Positions 34,801 to 44,188 of a DNA stretch of 64,000 nt are shown one piece after another; the stretch's first letter is position 1; each line of letters starts with the position of its first letter. The translations under genes were made by a program, and so were the position numbers. The DNA is from Natrarchaeobaculum sulfurireducens (lineage in GTDB: Archaea > Halobacteriota > Halobacteria > Halobacteriales > Natrialbaceae): positions 372,001 through 436,000 of the forward strand of contig NZ_CP024047.1 of the NCBI RefSeq assembly GCF_003430825.1, in the 5' to 3' direction. A model generated the notes under the pieces. The model had not been told where the DNA came from and made no database searches. It worked only from the letters and a program-made list of their open reading frames with translations.

Positions 34801-34968
34801 CCGTTGGGGTGGGTGAAAGGACTGCCTCGTCTTTGCGACAAAATACCACACAGTAATGGGCATGTGGGTGAGCGTCGACCGTCCTCGCTCACGGAAGGCC
34901 GAACGCAGCCAGCTCTCGGGTTCGAATCGACCCGCGGACTTTTCTCACGGTCCATCCAAAGACGACGT

Positions 34969-35838
34969 ATGAGCGACCTTCGCCTCGATGCGACCCAACT
35001 CGATCGCTACTCGAGACACGTCATCATGGACGAGATCGGTCCCGAGGGCCAACAACGCCTGCTCGAGGGGAGCGTTCTCGTCGTCGGTGCGGGCGGCCTC
35101 GGCTCGCCGGCGATCCAGTACCTCGCGGCCGCCGGCGTCGGTCGGCTGGGGATCGTCGACGACGACGTCGTCGAGCGCTCGAACCTGCAGCGACAGATCG
35201 TCCACGCCGACGCGGACGTCGGAACGCCGAAAGCTGACAGTGCCGCCGACTACGTGGCGGCGCTCAACCCGGACGTCGACGTCGACGTCCACGAAACGCG
35301 GCTTACGCCCGACAACGTGGCGGCGCTCGTCGACGACTACGACCTCGTCCTCGACGCCAGCGACAACTTCGCGACCCGGTACCTGCTGAACGACTACTGT
35401 GTGCTCTCCGAGACGCCGCTCTGTCACGGGGCGATCTATCGGTTCGAAGGGCAGGTGACGACGTTCACGAACGACCGCTCGAGCGATCCCGACACAGCCG
35501 AGGCAGCCGAAGTCGGCGGCGAGTCCCAGCCGTGTTACCGCTGTCTCTTCCCGGAAGCGCCCGAACCGGGGACGGTCCCCGACTGTGCCACCACCGGCGT
35601 CCTCGGTGTCCTCCCTGGCACCGTTGGCTGCATTCAGGCGACGGAGGCCGTCAAGGTCATACTCGAGACGGGCGACCTGCTCGAGGGTCGGCTGTTGCTT
35701 TACGATGCGATGGACATGAGCTTCGAGACCGTCGAAATCCGGTCGAATCCCGACTGCCCGGTCTGTGGCGACGATCCCGTGATCGAGTCGGTTGCCGACG
35801 CAACCTATGAGGGGAGCTGTTCGTTGACGGCCGACTGA
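34969..35838 (+). CDS. ubaA: SAMP-activating E1-like enzyme UbaA
   Basis: A 289-residue ThiF/MoeB/HesA-type adenylating enzyme. It has the ATP-binding GAGGLGSP at residues 40-47, the RSNLQRQ motif near residues 70-75, the zinc CxxC pairs CYRC (189-192) and CPVC near residue 265, and a candidate catalytic Cys in PDCATTG near residue 206. In Haloferax this enzyme activates SAMP proteins both for protein conjugation and for sulfur transfer to tRNA and molybdopterin, linking it to moaE at 2781. Start ATG 34969 matches the family (MSDLRLDATQLDRYSRH); the upstream open frame is not protein-like. Confidence 0.92.
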   Translation: MSDLRLDATQLDRYSRHVIMDEIGPEGQQRLLEGSVLVVGAGGLGSPAIQYLAAAGVGRLGIVDDDVVERSNLQRQIVHADADVGTPKADSAADYVAALNPDVDVDVHETRLTPDNVAALVDDYDLVLDASDNFATRYLLNDYCVLSETPLCHGAIYRFEGQVTTFTNDRSSDPDTAEAAEVGGESQPCYRCLFPEAPEPGTVPDCATTGVLGVLPGTVGCIQATEAVKVILETGDLLEGRLLLYDAMDMSFETVEIRSNPDCPVCGDDPVIESVADATYEGSCSLTAD

Positions 35839-35839
35839 T

Positions 35840-35895
35840 ACGGTCTGTTACAATTCTTTACCGGTGATCGCCGTCCCGTCAGAGCGGTCAGCGGT
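35840..35895. repeat. Dispersed palindromic intergenic repeat, copy 2
   Basis: A 56-bp element beginning 2 bp after the ubaA stop and colinear with the copy at 24578-24633: ACGGTCTGTT, AATTC and TTACCGGTGA are shared. Its inverted repeat is imperfect (CGGTGATCGC / GCGGTCAGCGG). Confidence 0.7.
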
Positions 35896-35952
35896 AGAAC
35901 GGCGTAATGATCCGTATGATGGACTACAGCGCAACCGTCCTCTCGTTCGCGA

Positions 35953-36417
35953 TTATTCGCGATCCTGGTGGCGAACTCGGACCATTCCCTCCGAGGTCAC
36001 CCCGACGATCAGCGGCGTCGCGATCTTTCGCCCGGAAACGGCCGAGCCGGCGGCGTCGCTGACGGTTTTCATCAGGTCGGGCGCCGTATAGTCGACCTTG
36101 ACGCCCTCGTCGTCACAGGCCTCGTAGACGAGCTGGGGGACGTCGTAAAGGTCTGTTCCCGCCGGCACGCGAACGCGAACCGGTGCCCGGAGTGCCTCCG
36201 CGAACGCGACCGTCTCGCGGGCTTTCTGTAAGTTCTCGCGAGCACTCGACTCGACCGACGAGACGTTCGCCCGCGAGGTCCCGAGTTCGGCGGCGATGTC
36301 GGCCTGTGAGATACCGCGTTCGCGCAATGAAAGTACCTGTGCCTGGCGATAGGTCAGTACGCTCGTCTGCGGATCGAACCCGATTTCCTCGAGCAACTCG
36401 TCGACCTCGTCGATCAC
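35953..36417 (-). CDS. Tfx-family DNA-binding transcriptional regulator
   Basis: A 154-residue protein. Residues about 15-65 form the helix-turn-helix (TSVLTYRQAQVLSLRERGIS, QADIAAELGTSRANVSSVE), and the rest is the Tfx C-terminal domain (VPAGTDLYDVPQLVYEACD). Tfx of Methanothermobacter binds the promoter of a molybdenum enzyme operon; the haloarchaeal target is unknown. I chose GTG 36417 because an AGGAGG Shine-Dalgarno-like sequence precedes it by 8 nt; GTG 36426 is an alternative. A 13-codon uORF (ATG at 36455) ends in a TGA overlapping this GTG. Confidence 0.85.
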   Translation of the reverse strand: MIDEVDELLEEIGFDPQTSVLTYRQAQVLSLRERGISQADIAAELGTSRANVSSVESSARENLQKARETVAFAEALRAPVRVRVPAGTDLYDVPQLVYEACDDEGVKVDYTAPDLMKTVSDAAGSAVSGRKIATPLIVGVTSEGMVRVRHQDRE

Positions 36418-36627
36418 TGCCGACACCTCCTGGGCGCTCGGACTCGCGTACTCATACGTGCATAGTAATTGGTGGTGGGATCAAAGCTTCCCCGGTCTCT
36501 TCGAGTCGATCGCCTCTCGAGGGCGTGATAGTAGCGACTGAACTGTCTCCGGTCGTGCCTCTCGATCCGTGTCCACGGGATGCGAGGAGCCGAACGCTAT
36601 ATGCCGCTCGCGGAAGTGCCACGAGAC

Positions 36628-37581
36628 ATGAACGTTTCCGAGGCCGCGAGGACGGCTGACGCCGTCCTCGAGGAGCTTCGCGGCGCCGTGATCGCCGACC
36701 ATAGGCGGCTCGAGACGATCCTAACGGCTGTCGTCGCCGAAGGCCACGTCTTGCTCGAGGACGTCCCCGGCACCGGGAAGACGCTCACCGCGCGGTCGCT
36801 GGCGACGGCGCTCGGTCTCGAGTTCAGCCGAATTCAGTTCACTCCCGACCTGCTTCCGGCCGACGTGACGGGCACGCACGTCTACGATGAGCACGCCGGG
36901 ACGTTCTCGTTCGAGGCAGGTCCGATCTTCGCCAACGTGGTGCTCGCCGACGAGATCAACCGTGCGCCGCCGAAGACCCAAGCTGCGTTGCTCGAGGCGA
37001 TGGGTGAAACGCAGGTGACGGTCGGTGGCGAAACGCGCCCGTTGCCGGAGCCGTTTTTCGTCGTTGCGACGCAAAACCCCGTCGAGCAGGAGGGGACCTT
37101 CCCACTTCCGGAAGCGCAGATCGACCGGTTCATGGTCAAAACCGAACTGGGCTATCCCGACCGGATGGGTGAGATCGAACTGATCGACCGCCGGGCGAGC
37201 CGTCGGTCGCGGACGCCAGCGGTCGATCCAGTCGTCGGTCGGAAAACCGTCCTCGCCCTGCAGTCGGTCCCCGAGACAGTTACCGTCGACCCGGCGCTCC
37301 GTGAGTACATCGTCGACGTCTCTCGGGCGACTCGCGAGGACGACCGCGTCGACGTCGGCGTCTCCCCGCGTGGCGTCCAGCGGCTGTTCGAGGCGGCTCG
37401 AGCACGGGCGGCGATCGCCGGCAGAGACTACGTCGCGCCGGAGGACGTCCACGCGGTGGTCCACCCGGTCGTCGATCACCGGCTCGTGCTGACGACCGAC
37501 GCCGAAGTCCGTGGGGTCGATCCGGCCGCCATCGTCGAGGGGGCCCTCGAGCGCGTGGCGGTGCCGTCGATGGCCGATTGA
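36628..37581 (+). CDS. MoxR-family AAA+ ATPase
   Basis: A 317-residue AAA+ protein: Walker A EDVPGTGKT at residues 45-52, Walker B VVLADEINRAPP, the MGETQVTVGG sensor region, ATQNPVEQEGTFPLPEAQIDR, and a C-terminal lid with GVSPRGVQRLFEAARARA. MoxR proteins act as chaperones in assembly or activation of complexes and usually neighbour DUF58 genes. Here the DUF58 operon lies on the other strand beyond an MBL-fold gene. The start at ATG 36628 fits the family; 36601 (MPLAEV) is an alternative. Confidence 0.92.
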   Translation: MNVSEAARTADAVLEELRGAVIADHRRLETILTAVVAEGHVLLEDVPGTGKTLTARSLATALGLEFSRIQFTPDLLPADVTGTHVYDEHAGTFSFEAGPIFANVVLADEINRAPPKTQAALLEAMGETQVTVGGETRPLPEPFFVVATQNPVEQEGTFPLPEAQIDRFMVKTELGYPDRMGEIELIDRRASRRSRTPAVDPVVGRKTVLALQSVPETVTVDPALREYIVDVSRATREDDRVDVGVSPRGVQRLFEAARARAAIAGRDYVAPEDVHAVVHPVVDHRLVLTTDAEVRGVDPAAIVEGALERVAVPSMAD

Positions 37582-37583
37582 GA

Positions 37584-38576
37584 TCAATACTCGAGTTCCC
37601 AGCGTTCTTCCGAAAGCGCCGCCAGTCGGTCGCTGACGCCGTCGGCGAGGCGATACTCGTCGCCGTCGCGGACGACGGTGCCGTCGCGTTCTAAGTGCTC
37701 GAGGTGGGCGTAGGATTCGCCGGGGCCGTGGAGGATGTGGATGTCCTCGAGGTCGCCGAAGAGGTCGGCGCTGACGGTCCAGGTGTCACAGGGGCCCAGC
37801 CGGTCGAGCGCGTCGAGTACCCGGTAGGACCGTTCTTCGTGGTGGTGAATAATGTAAGCTGCGCGATCGGCGGGGTCGTCGATCGGGTCGCGGTGGCCCG
37901 GCCAGGCGCGGTCGTAGTCGGCGTCGACGATCCGCTGGAGTGCTCCGAGATACTTCTCGAGGGGCTGGTCGACGCGGACGTCCGCGCCGCCGACGTTGGG
38001 GGTGTAGACTGGCAACAGGGCGTCACCGGAGATAACGTCCCGACTGTCGCCGTTCTCGAACTCGAAGATACAGAGCCCGGCCGCGTGGCCGGAGGTGTGG
38101 ACGGCCGTCAGCTCGGTGTCGTTTACGGTGAACGTTGCCCCGTCCTCGAAGGTCGTGACGTCCGGAAACTCCATCGAGACGCCGCCGTGGATCATGCGCT
38201 CGCGCAACACTTCGCGGCCCGCCTCTGGAATGCCCCAGGACTCGAAGTACGCCTCCTGTAGTTCCTGGAGGTCGGCCCAGGCGTCGTCGTCGCCCTCGAT
38301 CAGCGGTGCGTCGGCGGCGTGGGCGTACACCGCCGCGTCGCTCTCGGCCTGGATCTCGCCGGCCAGCCCGACGTGGTCGTGGTGCCAGTGGGTGAGGAAG
38401 ATCCGGTCGACGTCGGCGAACGAGACGCCTCGGTCGGCGAACTCGGCCTCGAGTTGCTCTCGAGTCGTCGCCATCCAGTCGCCGGTGTCGACCATGACGA
38501 CCTCGTCGCCGTCGGCGAAGAGGTAGGCGTTGTTGTCGCCTTCGAACGCGGAGTTCGACAGTGGAATTCGTTCCAT
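37584..38576 (-). CDS. MBL-fold metallo-hydrolase
   Basis: A 330-residue metallo-beta-lactamase-fold protein with the zinc motif HWHHDH at residues 63-68, further ligands in TSGHAAG, SGDALLP and WPGHRDPI, and a C-terminal helical part that may be a winged helix (HLERDGTVVRDGDEYRLADG). It resembles LACTB2-like or glyoxalase II-like hydrolases; the substrate is unknown. I chose ATG 38576; the long upstream frame is an artefact. It is tail to tail with moxR (2 bp apart). Confidence 0.9.
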   Translation of the reverse strand: MERIPLSNSAFEGDNNAYLFADGDEVVMVDTGDWMATTREQLEAEFADRGVSFADVDRIFLTHWHHDHVGLAGEIQAESDAAVYAHAADAPLIEGDDDAWADLQELQEAYFESWGIPEAGREVLRERMIHGGVSMEFPDVTTFEDGATFTVNDTELTAVHTSGHAAGLCIFEFENGDSRDVISGDALLPVYTPNVGGADVRVDQPLEKYLGALQRIVDADYDRAWPGHRDPIDDPADRAAYIIHHHEERSYRVLDALDRLGPCDTWTVSADLFGDLEDIHILHGPGESYAHLEHLERDGTVVRDGDEYRLADGVSDRLAALSEERWELEY

Positions 38577-38635
38577 GGGCCAGAGAGGCATGGGATCGAA
38601 CAAAACCTTTTGTGAGACGGAAGCTTCGCAGGTGA

Positions 38636-40276
38636 CTAGCCGCGGAGGGCCCACGCGACGAGTACAACTGCGAGCAGCCCGGTAACGACCGCGAGGGCGG
38701 CGTACGCGGGATCCGTCACCGGCGCGTCGACGGCGGTCCATCGGTAGAGCGCGATCGTTCCGCCGGCGATCACGAGCCCCGAGAGCAGGGAGCCGCCGAG
38801 GTGGACGAACTCGGCCCGGACGGTGGTCGATCCAGCGCCGAGATCCCGGCGCATCCCGTCGCCGTACTCGCCGACGTCCCAGACGACGAACGCGCCGGCT
38901 GCCGTTGCGATGGCCAGTTCGACCCGGCCGACGACCGCGAGGCCAGCCGCCAGGAGGAGTATCGCTCCGGCCGCGAGCGCCGCACCGATCGCCCGTCGGG
39001 GAACGATGCGAAACGTGCGCAACCCGACGACGGCGAACGAAAGCGATGCCAGCGAGACCAGCCCGACGGCCAGCACTCCAGCCGCGAGCGCGAACGGCGG
39101 CACCGCTCCGGCGAGTGCGACGACCGACGCTGGCGCGACCCCGTCGAGCCCAGCTGCGGGGTCCGCCGCGAGTACGGGTTCCGCGAGCGCCCAGGCGAGT
39201 GCGACGGCGACGACCCCGCCGCCGAGCGCCGGTGCGACCAGCGTCGCGAAGACGCGGGCGGCGTCCCGGCGCAACGCCCGGCGAAGCCACTCGAGACCGG
39301 CGAACCCGACCGCGAGGCCGAGAACGAGACACAGCACGAGGCGAAGGCTCGAGGCGGTGATGAGGGCGGCGAGGCCCTCACCGAGAGGGGCGGGGACGAC
39401 GGCCGCGAGGTCGCCCGGCGTCAGGAGCGTCGATTCCACCTGATCCGCGAGCGTCGGCACGACGACGGCCGCGAGTCCGATCACGACTGCGAGACGAACT
39501 GCGACGTCACATCCTCGTTCGAGCCCGTCGAGAGCTGCCGACACGCTCGCTCGCCGGTCTGGCGGCATGAATCGCTCGAGCGCGACGTAGTTCAGGCTGG
39601 TGCGAAGCCCGACGGCGGTCGCGAACAGTAACACGGCGAAGGAGCCGAGCGCCCACGGGCCGTCGGCGACGACGACGGCATTCCAGAGCCAGCCGGCGGC
39701 GTCGGCCGCGGCAACGCCCGCTCGCTCCCTGGCGGCTGACTCGGGGACGAGACGGAAGAGAGCGACGCCGACCACGCCGACTGCGGCGACCACTGTGCCG
39801 GTCGCTCCCCGGCGGACGCCGCCGTCCCCGAATCGCTCCCAGACGAACAGGCCGGCCGCGAAGGCGGCCACGAGCAGTGCCCAGACAGTCACTCCGGCGT
39901 ACCGACCCACGCCACCGACGCGCACGAGGTCGGCGACGAGCACCGTCGGTGCCAGGACTAGCAGGGAAACGGGGACCGCGAGGACGCCGCCGACGCCCCG
40001 AACGACCGCCTGCTCGCTCGCAAGCAGGACGATCGCACCCGCTGCGGCCAGACCCGCAACGCTCGCGAGCACGGCGACCTGACTCCCAACGAGGACGGTA
40101 CCGATCGTGATGCCGATCGAAAGCGCCAGCCCGATCGCCACGACTTCGCTCACGGTCGCTCGCTCGAGTGCAGCGCGTACCGACCGCAGTACCCGGGCAG
40201 GAAATCGTCTGACGCCGTCGAGTGCGCGCTCGCTGCTCGACGTTTCAGGCCGATCGACCGTCGGCGAGCGCGTCAC
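38636..40276 (-). CDS. DUF7519 family polytopic membrane protein
   Basis: A 546-residue protein with about 12 hydrophobic helices and few polar loops, matching the haloarchaeal DUF7519 family from memory. After a short polar N-terminus the first helix begins at VSEVVAIGLALSIGITIG. GTG start at 40276 overlaps the DUF58 stop as GTGA, showing translational coupling. It is the last gene of a four-gene operon; a role as membrane partner of DUF58/DUF4129 proteins is inference only. Confidence 0.8.
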   Translation of the reverse strand: MTRSPTVDRPETSSSERALDGVRRFPARVLRSVRAALERATVSEVVAIGLALSIGITIGTVLVGSQVAVLASVAGLAAAGAIVLLASEQAVVRGVGGVLAVPVSLLVLAPTVLVADLVRVGGVGRYAGVTVWALLVAAFAAGLFVWERFGDGGVRRGATGTVVAAVGVVGVALFRLVPESAARERAGVAAADAAGWLWNAVVVADGPWALGSFAVLLFATAVGLRTSLNYVALERFMPPDRRASVSAALDGLERGCDVAVRLAVVIGLAAVVVPTLADQVESTLLTPGDLAAVVPAPLGEGLAALITASSLRLVLCLVLGLAVGFAGLEWLRRALRRDAARVFATLVAPALGGGVVAVALAWALAEPVLAADPAAGLDGVAPASVVALAGAVPPFALAAGVLAVGLVSLASLSFAVVGLRTFRIVPRRAIGAALAAGAILLLAAGLAVVGRVELAIATAAGAFVVWDVGEYGDGMRRDLGAGSTTVRAEFVHLGGSLLSGLVIAGGTIALYRWTAVDAPVTDPAYAALAVVTGLLAVVLVAWALRG

Positions 40277-41604
40277 GGTCGGCCACCTCCTCGCACGCCG
40301 GCTGCGCGGCCACGACGGACCAGCGTCCGAATCGTTCGCCGGAGATCGACCGACAGCGGCTCCTCGAGATTCCAGTCGACGACGGTCGCACCGAGTCCGC
40401 GGAGTTCGTCGATTCGGTTCGCCCGTCGCAGCCGGTCGATGCGGGCGCCGCTCGAAAACACCGGCGCGGCGACCCCGGTCGTCATGTCCGGCGAAACGAC
40501 CGTTACAGCTCGCCCACGCCGTCGAAGTGTCTCGACGAACGCTACCGAACCCTCCTCGGAAAGCGGCGTACAGAACACCACCTGGGCACGGCTGGGGAGT
40601 CGCTGCTCGAGGTCGAGTGCGAACGTCCCGCCGTCGGTTCCGACCCGACGGGTCGACTCCGCACGCGCTGTTGTACTCGAGTGGGCCGTCCCGATCACGT
40701 CCTCGGCTCGCCGGCGCACGTCGCTCCCGGCTCCGGGCTCGACCCACCCTTCCCCGGAGACCGTCGCCACGCCAGTCCGGTTGCCGTTCTCGAGCGAGGC
40801 AACGACGCCACGCGAGGCGGCGTACAGCGTGAGGTCGAACGAGTCGGGGCCGCCGCCCGGCGGTTCGCGGTGGACGTCGTCGCGGTCGTCGAGGACGAAG
40901 ACGATCGTCGCGGCACGTTCCTCGCGGTACTCGACCGTCGCGAGGTCTCCCGTCCGGGCGAACCGGTGCCAGTCGATGCGGTTGATCGGGTCGCCCCGTC
41001 GGTACTCGCGGGTCGCGAAGAACTCGACGCCGGTACCGCCGTCGTCGGTCGGCGTCGGGCCGACGAACTGGATCGTTTGCTCGTGGACGGGGACCGACTC
41101 GAGCAGCGTCTCACACGCAAATCTTCCCTCGCCGTCTGGTTCTCGTTGCGCAGTTGCAACGGTGGTCGCCGTGACGGACCGCAGCCGAACTGTCGCCGGT
41201 CCGAACGCGAACTCGCCTCGCGGCGGCGTCAGTTCGTACTCGTGGCTGACGGTTTCGCCGGGTCGAATCGACGTCGCGAACGCCGGCTCGCCCCCGGTTA
41301 CGGGAACGCTTCCTGGCGGCTCGTCGACGACGCGTACGTCCGAGGCCACGTCGCCACCCTCGTTCGTCACCGAGAGCGTCACGGTCACGGACTGACCGGG
41401 CCGTACGCGCGCTTCGTCGAGCTGTCGCTCGAGCGTGAGGTCGGCCGCTGGCGTCGTGCTCACCTGGCCGACCAGGACGAACCCGAGTGCGACGACCGCG
41501 AGGAAAAAGAGGGCGGGAACCCCCAGCACGAGCGCCAGCAGACACGATGCCAGTGCGACCACGAGCGCCCCGTGCCAGCGCGCTTGTCGGGTCTGTGACG
41601 TCAC
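40273..41604 (-). CDS. DUF58 domain protein
   Basis: A 443-residue protein. Two N-terminal membrane helices (residues about 12-48) precede a beta-sandwich region with the COG1721-type pattern (RPGQSVTVTLSVTNEGG, PRGEFAFGPATVRL). The DUF58 motif follows: EFFATREYRRGDPINRIDWH near residue 200, then a von Willebrand factor A-like part. DUF58 proteins usually work with MoxR ATPases. GTG start at 41604 overlaps the DUF7269 stop. It is highly typical and complete. Confidence 0.9.
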   Translation of the reverse strand: MTSQTRQARWHGALVVALASCLLALVLGVPALFFLAVVALGFVLVGQVSTTPAADLTLERQLDEARVRPGQSVTVTLSVTNEGGDVASDVRVVDEPPGSVPVTGGEPAFATSIRPGETVSHEYELTPPRGEFAFGPATVRLRSVTATTVATAQREPDGEGRFACETLLESVPVHEQTIQFVGPTPTDDGGTGVEFFATREYRRGDPINRIDWHRFARTGDLATVEYREERAATIVFVLDDRDDVHREPPGGGPDSFDLTLYAASRGVVASLENGNRTGVATVSGEGWVEPGAGSDVRRRAEDVIGTAHSSTTARAESTRRVGTDGGTFALDLEQRLPSRAQVVFCTPLSEEGSVAFVETLRRRGRAVTVVSPDMTTGVAAPVFSSGARIDRLRRANRIDELRGLGATVVDWNLEEPLSVDLRRTIRTLVRRGRAAGVRGGGRP

Positions 41605-42401
41605 GTCTCTCCCTCCCGGCGGTGTCGGCCCACCCGTCGTTCGCCCGGCGCTTTCGTTGTTGCTTCCGTCGTCGCCTCGAGCGCCTCAAGCTCATCGAGC
41701 GTCCGCTCGAGCGCCCGCGAGAACGGATCTCCCGGCCGAACGAGGTCGGCCAGCCAGACCCAAAGCGGCGTCGAGGGGCCCCTTTCGTCGGCGAGAAACG
41801 GACCCGCGCGCGGATCGTCAGTCCACGAACCGGTCTCGATCGCCCGGCGTGCCTCGTCTCGGGGACGCCCGGTCGTGTTCGCGTACGTTCTGGCCGCGAC
41901 TGGCCGGAGCGTCTCGACGAGCGTTTTGCGGGCACCGTCTCTGACCGCTCGCGGTTCGTCGTCGTACGTCGTCGCGAGCGCGACGTACCGGTCGTACGGC
42001 TCCCCGACGACCGGATAGGTCGTGCTCTCGCTTCGGTGCTCGTTCCTGTCCTTTGGCTGCTCATCTCTCTCTCGAGACTGCTCTCTGACTCCGGTTCGGC
42101 TGCGATTTCGACTGCATCTGCTCGCGCTGTCCGTCGCTCCCGTCGCTGGCGTCGACCGGAGCGGTTCTACGGGCGGCCGACGGAGCTTGCCCGCGACGCC
42201 GACGAGCGCCGCGACCCCGAGTGTTCCGAGGATCGACGCCAGCACCACCGTTCGGGGCTCGAGCCCGCCCAGCGCCGACTCGAGCGCCGGAACCTGCTCG
42301 AGAAGCGTCGGCCGGAGGACAGCCGTCGTGCCGAGCGCCAGCGCCGCTCCGGCGAGCGCCACGGCGACGAGCAACTCCCGCGTCGACGGCGTCCGGCTCA
42401 T
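41601..42401 (-). CDS. DUF7269 family membrane protein
   Basis: A 266-residue protein with two N-terminal membrane helices (about residues 8-28 and 50-70), then an Arg/Ser-rich variable linker and a cytoplasmic helical domain (EPRAVRDGARKTLVETLRPV, ARRAIETGSWTDDPRAGPFL). This matches the haloarchaeal DUF7269 family found between DUF4129 and DUF58 genes. ATG start overlaps the DUF4129 stop (ATGA). Confidence 0.82.
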   Translation of the reverse strand: MSRTPSTRELLVAVALAGAALALGTTAVLRPTLLEQVPALESALGGLEPRTVVLASILGTLGVAALVGVAGKLRRPPVEPLRSTPATGATDSASRCSRNRSRTGVREQSRERDEQPKDRNEHRSESTTYPVVGEPYDRYVALATTYDDEPRAVRDGARKTLVETLRPVAARTYANTTGRPRDEARRAIETGSWTDDPRAGPFLADERGPSTPLWVWLADLVRPGDPFSRALERTLDELEALEATTEATTKAPGERRVGRHRREGET

Positions 42402-44188
42402 TCGCGCTGGGCCTCCGATCCGTCGACGTCGACTGTCTTCTCCGGGTCAGCCGCGGTCTGTAGGCGCTCGTGGGCTGTTGTCGTCCGCTCGAGATACCGA
42501 TCCGGATTCCGCTGGCCGTACTCGACGTCGCGGAACGAGTCGGTGATCGTCTCGACCGGTTCCGCCGGTGCCCCGGCTCGTTTCGCGCTGGCGGCGACAT
42601 CCGACGGCGTGAGGGTTTCGACCCGTCGACGGTAGATCCCCGAGCGATCGACTACCGTCTCGAAGGCTGCCCGAATTCGCTCGCGTGCGACGTTCTCGGG
42701 CGTCTCCGATTCGAGGTCCCTGGATGCACTCTCGCCTGCAGCGCCCTCCGCTCCTGATAGTCCACGACGCGCTTGCATCCGTCCACGGAGGTTCGCGAGA
42801 ACCCTGGCGAGTGTTGCCCGGACGAGCCCGGGGAGTTCGCGCACGGACTCGAGCCTGGCGAGAGCGGCGAGCCCCCGCTCGAGCGCCCGTGAGATAGCGA
42901 CGACGACGTGCAAGACGACGGAGACGAGTCTTCCAGGAAGCGAGCGAACTGCGGCAACCGGGTTCGTCCGCGTGTAGAGGAGGTAACCGACCGCGAGAAG
43001 GCCGAGGACGACGGCCGCCGCGACGACGACGTCCGAGAGCCCTGGGACCGAATCCGTGATCGACGAGCCGTCCTCGCCCGCGGCGGCGGTACTCGTTTCG
43101 TTGTCGGAGTCGGTGTCTGTCGCCTCATGGTTGGTATCGGGATCCGTCGTTTCGTCGCCGCTATCAGCATCTGTTGCCTCGCCATCGGGGTCTGCTGTGT
43201 CTCCGTCGACGTTCGCGGCTTCGCCGTTGTCCGTCTCCGGGTCGGACGCTGTCACCTCGTCGCCATCGTCGGCCGTCTCAGCCGCCTCACCGTCGTCGAT
43301 GCTCTCGCTATCGGACGTCTCGGCCGTGTCATCTCCGTCCTCGAGGCTCTCTCCTGTCGCGTCGCTCTCGCTTTCGACGGCGGCGGCGTCGGTGGCGTCG
43401 CTGTCCATCGCTTCGCCGTCCTCGCCTGTCCCCGCCGTGGCCTCCATTTCCCCGTCATCGAGCGCGTCGCCGTCCGTCTCGGCGTCGCCGGTTGCCCCAT
43501 CCTCATCCGCGTCGGTGGTCGACTCGAGCGCGCCGTCGTCGGTCGCGTCTTCGCCTCCCGATGCGTCGACGCCATCCTCGTCACCGGTAGGGACACCATC
43601 GCCGGTTCGCTCGCTGTCGGTGTCGGCTGCCGGCGGTGTGTCGCTCGCTCCGCCGTCGCCCGCTCGCTCGTGGGTATCTTCGTCCGCGAGCAGGTCGCCG
43701 AACTCGCCACCTATTCCGCGATCGTCTCGGTCGTCGGCCGCTGACTCGGTGGCCGCCGCGGTTGCTGTGTCGTCGTCTCCTCCCAGCGCGCTAAGACCGC
43801 CCAGTGCACCGCCGACGAGTGCCTCGCCGGCGCTGGCGTCGGCAGACTCGAGCGTCTCTGCCCCAGTTGCGGAGTCTGCGAGGGCGTCTCCCTGCCGTTC
43901 GTCGTCAGGTCCTGGCTCGCTCGGTGTCCCATCACCGTCGACGTCGCCGTTGGGTCCGTCGGGATCGGATTCGTCGGCGGTCGATTCACCCGTTTCCGCC
44001 GGATCGGTCGTGTCTGCCGTCTCGGTTGCGCTACTCGTCTCAGCCGTATCACTCTCGACCGAACTCGACTCGAGCGCGTCGGAACCGATCATCGGGAAGG
44101 CGCTGGCTGCGAGTACCAATCCAGCGATCGCACAACCGATGGCAATGGCTGCGAGCAGCCGTCGACCGACGGGCCTTCGAGCCGCCAT
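42398..44188 (-). CDS. DUF4129 domain protein with long acidic ectodomain
   Basis: A 596-residue protein. An N-terminal membrane helix/signal anchor (residues about 8-30) is followed by about 330 residues of Asp/Glu/Ser/Thr/Ala-rich repetitive sequence, a second membrane helix (VVVAAAVVLGLLAVGYLLY), and a cytoplasmic helical part ending in a DUF4129-like domain (TPSDVAASAKRAGAPAEPVE, TDSFRDVEYGQRNPDRY). The acidic stretch should be extracellular and disordered. First gene of the DUF4129-DUF7269-DUF58-DUF7519 operon. DUF4129 often neighbours MoxR/DUF58 and transglutaminase-like proteins; none of the latter is seen. Confidence 0.85.
   Translation of the reverse strand: MAARRPVGRRLLAAIAIGCAIAGLVLAASAFPMIGSDALESSSVESDTAETSSATETADTTDPAETGESTADESDPDGPNGDVDGDGTPSEPGPDDERQGDALADSATGAETLESADASAGEALVGGALGGLSALGGDDDTATAAATESAADDRDDRGIGGEFGDLLADEDTHERAGDGGASDTPPAADTDSERTGDGVPTGDEDGVDASGGEDATDDGALESTTDADEDGATGDAETDGDALDDGEMEATAGTGEDGEAMDSDATDAAAVESESDATGESLEDGDDTAETSDSESIDDGEAAETADDGDEVTASDPETDNGEAANVDGDTADPDGEATDADSGDETTDPDTNHEATDTDSDNETSTAAAGEDGSSITDSVPGLSDVVVAAAVVLGLLAVGYLLYTRTNPVAAVRSLPGRLVSVVLHVVVAISRALERGLAALARLESVRELPGLVRATLARVLANLRGRMQARRGLSGAEGAAGESASRDLESETPENVARERIRAAFETVVDRSGIYRRRVETLTPSDVAASAKRAGAPAEPVETITDSFRDVEYGQRNPDRYLERTTTAHERLQTAADPEKTVDVDGSEAQRE

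Noticed and set aside
34905-34940. GGGTTCGAATC, which resembles a tRNA T-arm
   Set aside because: The flanking bases do not form the 5-bp T stem, and no acceptor or anticodon arm is present.
38577-39332. Upstream extension of the MBL-fold frame
   Set aside because: It overlaps the DUF7519 gene in another frame and is Arg-rich; the MBL N-terminus is at 38576.
42800-44100. Repetitive DNA in the DUF4129 gene as a possible tandem repeat array
   Set aside because: No fixed period is visible; it is codon-level low complexity from an acidic disordered ectodomain.
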